DNA of 5,775 bases, taken from NCBI GenBank assembly GCA_012798275.1, contig JAAZNO010000312.1, forward strand, positions 1 through 5,775. The letters run 5' to 3'. Source of the stretch: Chloroflexota bacterium (GTDB lineage Bacteria > Chloroflexota > Anaerolineae > B4-G1 > SLSP01). Each line of letters opens with the position of its first letter. Position 1 is the first letter of the stretch. This document shows, one piece after another, positions 1 through 5,775 of the stretch. Position numbers and translations under genes: made by a program. Below the pieces are notes generated by a model that did no database searches, was not told the DNA's origin, and saw only the letters and a list, made by a program, of their open reading frames with translations.

Positions 1-891
1 CGTGAACGGCTCCAGCCGTAACCCCCATTCTACCGCAGCTGCGCGGAAAGCGGTAACGACGGCTGGCCCTTTGACCAGGACGCTGCCGGCCACGGCGCAG
101 GGGACTGCACCGCTGAAGGCCAGTTGCCGGGCGACCGCCTGCACCATCAGCGCCAGCTCACGCCCGGCCTCTTGGATGATGGCGTGCGCGACGGCGTCAT
201 GCGCAGCGGCAGCCTCTACCAGCGCCGCCAGCGCGGCGATCTCGCTCCGCCCGAGCTCCGGTCGGTAGACATGACGGATCAAATCCTGTGGCTGTGACAG
301 TCCCCACTGGGCCAGCACCGCAGCGGTGAGGGCGGTCTGCGGCCCGCGTCCATCGGCGGCGCGGGCGATGGCGCGCAGCGCCGCCAGGCCGATCGCGTAG
401 CCGCTGCCCTCGTCCCCCAGGAGATACCCCCAGCCCCCGGCACGGGCGTTGTGTCCGGCAGCGTCCTCGCCGTAGGCCAGCGAGCCGGTGCCGCTGATCA
501 GAGCGAGGCCCCATCCTGCCGGCGTTCCCGCCGCCAGCACCAGCTGCGCATCGGTGACGACGGCGACCGTCGCGCCGGGGAAGCGCTCCGCGGCCCAGGT
601 CTGCATCACGGCGCGATCTTCGGGGCGACCCATGCCGGCCAGTCCCAGGCAGAGCGCTGCGATGGAGATGGCTGCGGACGGGAGCTGCGTCGCTTCCAAC
701 GCGGCGACGATGGCAGTCTCCAGCGCCGCTGTCGCTGCCTCCAACCCGACGGCGTGATAATTGGAGGGTCCGGCAAGGCCGCGTCCCAGCACGTGACCCT
801 GAAGGTCCGCCGCCAGGGCCAGGGTCTTGCTCCCGCCGCCGTCTACGCCGAGGAGCACGGGGAACGGGGAAGGGCCCGGTGATGGGCTCAC
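1..891 (-). CDS. BadF/BadG/BcrA-type ASKHA kinase, probable N-acetylglucosamine/N-acetylmuramic acid kinase (3' end outside window)
   Basis: This is probably a cytoplasmic ATP-dependent kinase for free GlcNAc and/or MurNAc, related to human NAGK and clostridial MurK. The frame is open for 297 codons and runs off the left edge. ASKHA motifs appear in order: phosphate-1 loop [11 protein letters not shown] (residues 13-23), [12 protein letters not shown] (82-93), [10 protein letters not shown] (113-122, D114 the likely catalytic aspartate), phosphate-2 ISGTGS (132-137), the family signature [17 protein letters not shown] (152-168), and an adenosine-type stretch AVAGSVLVK (266-274). By family length only some tens of residues should be missing. 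The GTG start at 891 overlaps the murQ stop in a GTGA, suggesting translational coupling. A second GTG at codon 12 would remove the Pro/Ser-rich lead but has no visible ribosome binding site. Substrate choice between GlcNAc, MurNAc and GlcN cannot be read from sequence; the murQ/anmK neighbours favour cell-wall amino sugars. Confidence 0.88.
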   Translation of the reverse strand, partial: MSPSPGPSPFPVLLGVDGGGSKTLALAADLQGHVLGRGLAGPSNYHAVGLEAATAALETAIVAALEATQLPSAAISIAALCLGLAGMGRPEDRAVMQTWAAERFPGATVAVVTDAQLVLAAGTPAGWGLALISGTGSLAYGEDAAGHNARAGGWGYLLGDEGSGYAIGLAALRAIARAADGRGPQTALTAAVLAQWGLSQPQDLIRHVYRPELGRSEIAALAALVEAAAAHDAVAHAIIQEAGRELALMVQAVARQLAFSGAVPCAVAGSVLVKGPAVVTAFRAAAVEWGLRLEPFT

Positions 892-1823
892 GGCGCGGCC
901 TTTTCCTGCATGAGCGCACGCCGCACGCTGCCGCGGGCTTCCTGCAAGCGGGCGCGGGCCTCGTCGGGGGACACGTCGGTGAGGCCGACGACGATGGCGG
1001 TTTTGACCTCACCATTGCAGCGATCCAGGAGCGTCCAGGTCGCTTCAGCGCTGAGCTCCTGGCCCATCGAGGCGCAGGCCTCGCGGACGATGCGCCAGGC
1101 GCGTTCGCGGAGTTTGGCGTTGGTGGGTTGCACATCCACCATGAGATTGCTGAAGGTCTTGCCCAGCCGGATCATCACGCCGGTGGAGAGCATGTTGAGC
1201 ACCATTTTCTGGGCCGTGCCGGCTTTCAGGCGGGTGGAGCCGCTGATGACCTCCGGGCCGACGATGGGGGTGATGGCCACCCTCACCAGCGCTTCGAGCT
1301 CAGCGGCGTGAGTGCAGGCCAGGCCGATGGTCAGCGCCCCTCGGCGGCGCGCTTCGGCGAGGCCGCCGAGGACGTAGGGCGTGCGGCCGCTCGCGGCGAT
1401 GCCGACGACGCTATCTTGCGGGCCGACGTTCAGGGCGCTGATGTCTTGAGCGCCGGCGGCGGCGTCATCTTCGGCACCTTCCACGGCGGTGGTGATGGCT
1501 CGCGTCCCGCCCGCGATGAGGGCGACGACGAGTTCCGGCGGGGTGCCGAAGGTGGGAGGGCATTCCGACGCATCGAGGACTCCCAGCCGTCCCGATGTCC
1601 CCGCGCCGATGTAGATCAACCGTCCGCCCGCCTGCATGCGCTCCGCGATGGCGTCAATCGCGGCGGCGACGTGCGGCAATTCCTCCGCGACAGCCTCCGG
1701 AATGTGCCGATCCTCGGTGTTGATCATGCGCACCATTTCCAGCGTGGGGACAAGGTCAATATTCACGGTCGCCGGGTTGCGCGCTTCGGTGAGGGTGGGG
1801 GAGTCTGGCTGTTGATTGTTCAT
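888..1823 (-). CDS. murQ: N-acetylmuramic acid 6-phosphate etherase MurQ
   Basis: This enzyme cleaves the D-lactyl ether of MurNAc-6-phosphate to give GlcNAc-6-phosphate and D-lactate, the committed step of muramic acid salvage in the cytoplasm. The 311-residue product is close to the usual length of about 300. The SIS domain is clear: [21 protein letters not shown] (73-93) contains the glutamate (E87) that matches E. coli Glu83, and VEGAED (114-119) holds the second conserved acid (E118, matching Glu114). [15 protein letters not shown] (141-155) follows, then the MurQ/GCKR signature [18 protein letters not shown] (189-206) and a helical C-terminal domain. The ATG at 1823 is supported by AAGGA six bases upstream. 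The substrate would come from the upstream anmK; the downstream kinase gene overlaps the stop by four bases. Nothing looks truncated or unusual in the protein. Confidence 0.97.
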   Translation of the reverse strand: MNNQQPDSPTLTEARNPATVNIDLVPTLEMVRMINTEDRHIPEAVAEELPHVAAAIDAIAERMQAGGRLIYIGAGTSGRLGVLDASECPPTFGTPPELVVALIAGGTRAITTAVEGAEDDAAAGAQDISALNVGPQDSVVGIAASGRTPYVLGGLAEARRRGALTIGLACTHAAELEALVRVAITPIVGPEVISGSTRLKAGTAQKMVLNMLSTGVMIRLGKTFSNLMVDVQPTNAKLRERAWRIVREACASMGQELSAEATWTLLDRCNGEVKTAIVVGLTDVSPDEARARLQEARGSVRRALMQEKAAP

Positions 1824-1829
1824 GCACGT

Positions 1830-1838
1830 TCCTTAGCG
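1830..1838 (-). promoter_or_regulatory. Ribosome binding site of murQ at a repeat junction
   Basis: Minus-strand CGCTAAGGA ends six bases before the murQ ATG. The core AAGGA is 1834-1830. Its first base is also the first base of the heptamer array, so the repeats abut the ribosome binding site. The same nine bases precede anmK. Confidence 0.75.
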
Positions 1839-1961
1839 TTGCGAGTTGTGAGTTGTGAGTTGTGAGTTGCGAGTTACGAGTTACGAGTTACGAGTTGCGA
1901 GTTGCGAGTTGTGAGTTGCGAGTTACGAGTTGCGAGTTGCGAGTTACGAGTTACGAGTTGC
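1838..1961. repeat. Heptamer tandem array, unit GTTRYGA, 17 copies plus a partial
   Basis: On the plus strand GTTRYGA repeats without a phase slip from 1838 to 1956 (17 units), followed by a partial unit GTTGC. Only the two middle positions vary: GTTGCGA, GTTGTGA and GTTACGA alternate irregularly. In the direction of transcription the unit reads TCRYAAC, so the murQ leader would carry a long run of it. There are no unique spacers, so this is a microsatellite-like array and not CRISPR. The period of seven recalls heptanucleotide (STRR-type) repeats described in cyanobacteria, although the unit here is different. Function unknown. Confidence 0.95.
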
Positions 1962-1973
1962 TTTTGACGTCGC

Positions 1974-3295
<1,322 letters not shown>

Positions 3296-3304
3296 GGAAC
3301 CGAA

Positions 3305-3313
3305 CTCCTTAGC
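3305..3313 (-). promoter_or_regulatory. Ribosome binding site of anmK at a repeat junction
   Basis: Minus-strand CGCTAAGGAG (core AAGGAG, 3310-3305) lies nine bases before the anmK ATG and directly abuts the octamer array at 3311-3350. CGCTAAGGA is identical to the murQ site. Confidence 0.78.
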
Positions 3314-3350
3314 GAATCAGCGAAAAAGCGAATCAGCGAATCAGCGAAAA
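3311..3350. repeat. Octamer tandem array, unit AGCGAAWM, 5 copies
   Basis: Five exact eight-base units occupy these forty bases: AGCGAATC, AGCGAAAA, AGCGAATC, AGCGAATC, AGCGAAAA. The array lies in the leader of anmK, immediately upstream of its ribosome binding site. A related octamer run precedes the serine hydrolase gene at 4968-4994. The adjoining 3351-3446 shows no gene or clear promoter. Confidence 0.9.
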
Positions 3351-3446
3351 AATTACTTGCGTGACAAAGGTACCGCCACTGACTAAAAAACGGAAGATTT
3401 CCTGGCGGCTACTGAAGATTGAGAATCAATTTTTGCCCCCTATCCC

Positions 3447-3492
3447 TTTCCCTTCCCCCCGCGCTGCGCGGGGGGAAGGGAAACTTTTTTTT
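3447..3492 (+). terminator. 18-bp perfect stem-loop followed by a T-run (plus-strand terminator-like)
   Basis: Arm TTTCCCTTCCCCCCGCGC (3447-3464) pairs perfectly with 3466-3483 around a single central T. A run of eight or so T follows at 3485-3492 on the plus strand, the layout of an intrinsic terminator for rightward transcription. With a one-base centre, the innermost pairs cannot close in single-stranded form, but the rest of the stem is very stable. There is no T-run on the minus-strand side, so it is not obviously a terminator for the genes here. It could instead be a palindromic repeat element. Confidence 0.55.
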
Positions 3493-3495
3493 GTT

Positions 3496-3542
3496 GGTTT
3501 TTGCAGGCGGGCTACGCCCGCCTGCAAAAACCCAATTTTTTT
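3496..3542 (+). terminator. 17-bp perfect stem-loop followed by a T-run
   Basis: Arm GGTTTTTGCAGGCGGGC (3496-3512) and its complement at 3516-3532 enclose the loop TAC. Seven T follow at 3536-3542 on the plus strand after CCAA. As with the preceding hairpin, the T-run is on the side expected for rightward transcription, although no rightward gene exists in the window. The offset of the T-run from the stem makes efficient termination less certain. Confidence 0.45.
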
Positions 3543-3544
3543 CT

Positions 3545-3582
3545 CCCCCTCCCCAACGGCGTATGCGCCGTTGGGGAGGGGG
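3545..3582. repeat. 17-bp perfect inverted repeat (third stem-loop)
   Basis: Arm CCCCCTCCCCAACGGCG (3545-3561) and its complement at 3566-3582 enclose the loop TATG. It is the third hairpin of a consecutive set within 136 bases; the three arms are not copies of each other. No adjoining T-run is present on the plus strand; on the minus strand a run of A follows. In transcription order it is the first structure met after the serine hydrolase gene and the possible small ORF. Confidence 0.8.
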
Positions 3583-3594
3583 CAGGGGGTGGGG
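3573..3594 (+). other. G-quadruplex-forming motif
   Basis: Four runs of four or five G (3573-3576, 3578-3582, 3585-3589, 3591-3594) are separated by loops of one or two bases (A, CA, T). This is a textbook G4 pattern on the plus strand and overlaps the right arm of the third stem-loop, so hairpin and quadruplex would compete. Confidence 0.6.
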
Positions 3595-3607
3595 CAAAAG
3601 CTACAGT

Positions 3608-3700
3608 TCACCAAGGTTCATCCATCGCCGTCGAGCTACCTGACGCCAGGCTGAACAATGACCGCACATTTTCATTTTTGGATGATGTGCGCCAGCACAT
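3608..3700 (-). CDS. Possible 30-codon ORF downstream of the serine hydrolase gene (unrecognised)
   Basis: An ATG at 3700 has AAGGAG (3711-3706) five bases upstream, a good ribosome binding site, and the frame runs 30 codons to TGA at 3608. The product begins MCWRTSSKNENVRS and resembles no family I know. Its first residues align with the C-terminal tail of the neighbouring hydrolase (MSLRRTVGNENVSS), and the DNA is similar too, so the ORF may be just one copy of a duplicated segment. It sits between the hydrolase gene and a cluster of stem-loops. Whether it is translated cannot be told; a fortuitous ORF in repeat DNA is at least as likely. Confidence 0.2.
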   Translation of the reverse strand: MCWRTSSKNENVRSLFSLASGSSTAMDEPW

Positions 3701-3832
3701 GGCGTCTCCTTCGAAAATGGCCCCGAATGGGCATGAATTTCACGAATCAGAGCGGTTGGCTCGTGTCAGGCTGGGATTCCATCCTCAGCCGAACTCACAT
3801 TTTCATTCCCGACGGTGCGCCGGAGGGACATG
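3645..3832. repeat. Degenerate direct duplication of the hydrolase gene's 3' end
   Basis: CACATTTTCATT occurs at 3665-3676 and again at 3796-3807, 131 bases apart. It is followed in both copies by GTGCGCC (3687 and 3815) and ACATG (3697 and 3828), and preceded in both by CAGGCTG (3647 and 3767). The matched blocks keep the same order with small indels. The right copy codes for the last 20 or so residues of the serine hydrolase; the left copy lies past its stop and holds the possible small ORF. Confidence 0.5.
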
Positions 3833-4956
3833 TCAACTTCCTGGACGATGAGACGATGCAGCGCCACGCGCAACGGCCCGATGCCGCGCCCCTCGCGGCC
3901 GTGATAGACTTCATTGGTGAGGAAGGCGACGACAAGGTCGCGTTCTGGATCCACCCACAGGCAGGTGCCGGTGAAGCCGGTATGCCCGAAGGTGCGCGGG
4001 CTGAAGGGGTTGCTGCTGGCCTCTGGATCGGCGCTCCACAGGGCAAAGCCCAGCCCGCGACGCAGGCCCTCGAATTCCGCCTGGACGCGGGTCATTTCGG
4101 AAACAGTCTCCGCGCGCAGGATCGGCGTCCCGTGGTCGAGAAAACATTGTCCAAAAGCGGCGATGTCCGCCGCGGTGGAGAAGATCCCGGCATGTCCGGC
4201 GATTCCGCCCAGCCGCCAGGCGTTCTCGTCGTGAACTTCGCCGACGATGCGGCGCCCACGCCAGGCGCAGAGCTCGGTGGGAGCGATGTTGGCAGGCAGC
4301 TGTTGGCAGGGATCAACCGGCAGCGGCAGATAGCCGGTGTGGGTGAGGCCCAACGGCGCGATCGCGCGCTCGCCGACGGCGACGTCGAGGCGCTGCCCGG
4401 TGAGGCGCTCGAGGCTCATCCCCAGGAGGATCAGCCCGATGTCGCTGTAGACGATGCGCGTTCCTGGCGGATATGCGAAAAAGGTTTCGAGGGCCATGCG
4501 CCGCGCGGCTGCGGCGTCCGCTTGCTGCCAGAGGGGACGCCAGGCGGGCAATCCCGAGGTGTGGGTGAGCAGGCGCCGAAAGGTGACCGCGCCCGCGTCT
4601 GCTGTGAGGGAACCGCGCTGCACTTCGACGAGGGCGCCGGGCTTGAGGGGATCCTCGTAGGGCTGGATGGGACGCGGCCCGTCGAACTCGGGCAGCACCG
4701 TGCGGACAGGTTGATCCAGCGCCACGCGACCTGTTTCCACCAGGGTCATGAACGCCGCGACGGTGAAGAGTTTGCTCACCGAGGCCATGTCGAACAACGT
4801 GTCTGGCTGGGTCGGCCGCCGGCGCGTTTCGGGATCGAGCCAGCCATAGGCGGCCTCAAGTTGCACGTCGCCATGTTGCCGCACGACGAGCTGCGCGGCC
4901 GGCGTCACCGTTTCCACAGCGCGGGTCAGTAGCGAGTGAATGGCGTTGAAATCCAT
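3766..4956 (-). CDS. Serine hydrolase of the beta-lactamase/AmiE type, probable muropeptide amidase
   Basis: This is a class C beta-lactamase/penicillin-binding-protein fold hydrolase of 396 residues. Active-site motifs are SVSK (S59 nucleophile, K62), YSD (170-172, in the YxN position) and HTG (325-327, in the KTG position). LLTHTSGLP (129-137) and HDENAWRLGGIAGHAGIFSTA (242-262) are typical of the AmiE/PBP4*-like subgroup. Bacillus subtilis AmiE, an N-acetylmuramoyl-L-alanine amidase encoded beside murQ and nagZ, belongs to this family. The same role, removing stem peptides from MurNAc or anhydro-MurNAc, fits the anmK-murQ neighbourhood but is inferred. The N-terminus (MDFNAIHSLLTRAVETV) shows no signal peptide, so it is probably cytoplasmic. 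The ATG at 4956 has AAAGGA five bases upstream. The last 20 or so residues (from MSLRRT) look atypical and match a duplicated segment downstream. An esterase or D-aminopeptidase role remains possible. Confidence 0.88.
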   Translation of the reverse strand: MDFNAIHSLLTRAVETVTPAAQLVVRQHGDVQLEAAYGWLDPETRRRPTQPDTLFDMASVSKLFTVAAFMTLVETGRVALDQPVRTVLPEFDGPRPIQPYEDPLKPGALVEVQRGSLTADAGAVTFRRLLTHTSGLPAWRPLWQQADAAAARRMALETFFAYPPGTRIVYSDIGLILLGMSLERLTGQRLDVAVGERAIAPLGLTHTGYLPLPVDPCQQLPANIAPTELCAWRGRRIVGEVHDENAWRLGGIAGHAGIFSTAADIAAFGQCFLDHGTPILRAETVSEMTRVQAEFEGLRRGLGFALWSADPEASSNPFSPRTFGHTGFTGTCLWVDPERDLVVAFLTNEVYHGREGRGIGPLRVALHRLIVQEVDMSLRRTVGNENVSSAEDGIPA

Positions 4957-4961
4957 GGTTA

Positions 4962-4970
4962 TCCTTTGCG
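4962..4970 (-). promoter_or_regulatory. Ribosome binding site of the serine hydrolase gene at a repeat junction
   Basis: Minus-strand CGCAAAGGA (core AAAGGA, 4967-4962) lies five bases before the ATG. Its CGC is the start of the octamer run at 4968-4994. It differs from the CGCTAAGGA of murQ and anmK by one base. Confidence 0.72.
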
Positions 4971-4994
4971 AAAAGGCGAGAAAGCGAAAAGGCG
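4968..4994. repeat. Short octamer run, unit GCGAAAAG, 3 copies plus a partial
   Basis: The units are GCGAAAAG, GCGAGAAA and GCGAAAAG, followed by GCG. They occupy most of the 51-base gap between the GNAT gene and the hydrolase gene. The unit is close to the AGCGAAAA form of the array before anmK. Confidence 0.7.
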
Positions 4995-5007
4995 GGTGCG
5001 CTTTCTA

Positions 5008-5775
5008 TCACCCCTTGACGCTTTTTACCAGCACGCGGTACTGCCGGTAGGGCGTGAAGCCAAACTTGCCGTAGAAAGCCACCAGATCGGTCCAGTCAAT
5101 CACGCAGCCGCGCACCCCCAGGCGTTTGAGGTGCCGGGCCGCGCCATCCACGACGACCGCGCCGTAGCCTTTGCCGCGTGCCTCTCGCGCCACGCCGAGC
5201 GGGCCGAACTGTCCCCACGGATGCGGCAGGCGGTGCGGATAGAAGCGCTCGATGGGGCGGAGGGAATCCTCCAGGGTGATCTGGCAGAATCCGGCAGGCT
5301 GTTCGGCCTCTGCGGGCCACAGGAGCAGCCAATCCGTCGCGCGTCCGCCTTCACGGAAGAACTCCTGGCATTCGAAGTGCCAGCGGCCGGGGAATTCGCG
5401 ACTCAGGAAATCAAGCAGGGCCTGTTGTTCTGCCGCGCTCTCCACGGGGCGGAGGGACGGGGCGCCGGCCGGCAGAGGCGGATCGGGGTAAGCTAGCAGG
5501 TCGCGGGCCACGTCCCATTCGCTGCCCTCTTCGTGGTAGCCTCGCCGGGCGAAAAATTCCTGAGGGAGGGGGCCGAGTTCCACGGGCAGCCCCGGGACGA
5601 AGGGGCGCAGGCTGCCGCCGATCCGGACTTGCGTGCAGCCATGGTCGCGCAGCCAGGCTTCGGCCCAGCTGAGCAGGGCGCTGCCGAGGCCCTGGCGTTG
5701 GACTTCCGGCGCGACGGCGATGGCATCCACCCACCCGACGGTGAGGGTGGGATCCGCGATGACGGCGCTCGCCAG
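5008..5775 (-). CDS. Tandem-domain GNAT N-acetyltransferase (5' end outside window)
   Basis: 255 residues are visible and the frame is still open at the right edge, so the start lies outside. Two GNAT acetyl-CoA sites are present. The first is VDAIAVAPEVQRQGLGSALL (visible residues 16-35) with its end strand FFARRGY (74-80). The second is GVAREARGKGYG (194-205) with FYGKFGF (234-240). The first domain lacks its N-terminal half here. The acceptor is unknown. In this salvage cluster it could N-acetylate glucosamine in de-acetylated peptidoglycan fragments, as does GlmA, a GNAT enzyme of Clostridium acetobutylicum. That is context-based inference, and an unrelated small-molecule target is possible. 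An internal GTG at 5730 should not be taken as the start: the residues before it (LTVGW, leading into VDAIAV) continue the GNAT strand, and there is no ribosome binding site. The stop is 51 bases before the hydrolase ATG, so the two may be cotranscribed. Confidence 0.85.
   Translation of the reverse strand: MASAVIADPTLTVGWVDAIAVAPEVQRQGLGSALLSWAEAWLRDHGCTQVRIGGSLRPFVPGLPVELGPLPQEFFARRGYHEEGSEWDVARDLLAYPDPPLPAGAPSLRPVESAAEQQALLDFLSREFPGRWHFECQEFFREGGRATDWLLLWPAEAEQPAGFCQITLEDSLRPIERFYPHRLPHPWGQFGPLGVAREARGKGYGAVVVDGAARHLKRLGVRGCVIDWTDLVAFYGKFGFTPYRQYRVLVKSVKG

Noticed and set aside
197..1135. Minus-strand open frame of 312 codons spanning the murQ/kinase junction
   Set aside because: It lies in another frame of murQ and the kinase gene. 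The kinase motifs are in the GTG-started frame from 891 to the left edge.
879..1865. Plus-strand open frame of 328 codons opposite murQ
   Set aside because: Shadow of murQ: the product is rich in Gly, Ala, Arg and Asp with no family features.
3351..3446. Promoter for anmK in the leader (TTGTCA near 3370 on the minus strand)
   Set aside because: No -10 box lies at a suitable distance, and promoter consensus for this host is unknown.
3496..3532. Bidirectional intrinsic terminator in the second hairpin
   Set aside because: The arms begin with T and end with A on each strand, the reverse of the A-stem-T pattern. The minus-strand flank is A-rich, so termination of the leftward genes is not supported.
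3658..4932. Long plus-strand open frame of 424 codons
   Set aside because: It is antisense to the serine hydrolase gene, whose motifs are unmistakable. The translation has no recognisable domain and its openness follows from the high GC of the third codon positions opposite.
5728..5730. GTG as the start of the GNAT gene
   Set aside because: The frame stays open to the window edge, and residues upstream of the GTG belong to the first GNAT domain's strand before the acetyl-CoA loop.

Overview
The window is high-GC bacterial DNA with every convincing gene on the minus strand, so it reads from right (5775) to left (1). In transcription order it holds: a tandem-domain GNAT acetyltransferase cut by the right edge; a serine hydrolase of the beta-lactamase/AmiE type; anhydro-N-acetylmuramic acid kinase (anmK); N-acetylmuramic acid 6-phosphate etherase (murQ); and a BadF/BadG-type ASKHA sugar kinase cut by the left edge. 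No host marker gene is present. The high GC and the many short period-7 and period-8 tandem repeats between genes fit a Chloroflexota-like genome (Anaerolineae or Caldilineae), but this is a guess.

The genes form a coherent peptidoglycan-sugar salvage cluster. The hydrolase probably removes stem peptide from (anhydro)muropeptide sugars. AnmK converts anhydro-MurNAc to MurNAc-6-phosphate, and MurQ cleaves the lactyl ether to give GlcNAc-6-phosphate and D-lactate. The last kinase probably phosphorylates free GlcNAc and/or MurNAc. The GNAT protein could re-acetylate de-N-acetylated amino sugars, as the GlmA enzyme of Clostridium acetobutylicum does; that assignment rests on context only. murQ and the kinase gene overlap in a GTGA, so they are probably translationally coupled.

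The space between the genes is unusual. The anmK-murQ gap is almost wholly two abutting heptamer arrays with different units. Short octamer arrays precede anmK and the hydrolase gene. In all three cases the repeat tract runs straight into the Shine-Dalgarno box through a shared CGC(T/A)AAGGA junction. A further octamer/G-rich tract lies inside anmK and encodes a Pro/Leu-rich insertion just before its catalytic motif.

The largest gene-free stretch (about 3296-3765) holds an octamer array, three perfect 17-18 bp stem-loops in a row, a strong G-quadruplex motif, a possible 30-codon ORF, and a degenerate second copy of the hydrolase gene's 3' end. I see no RNA gene, CRISPR array, insertion sequence or confident promoter.
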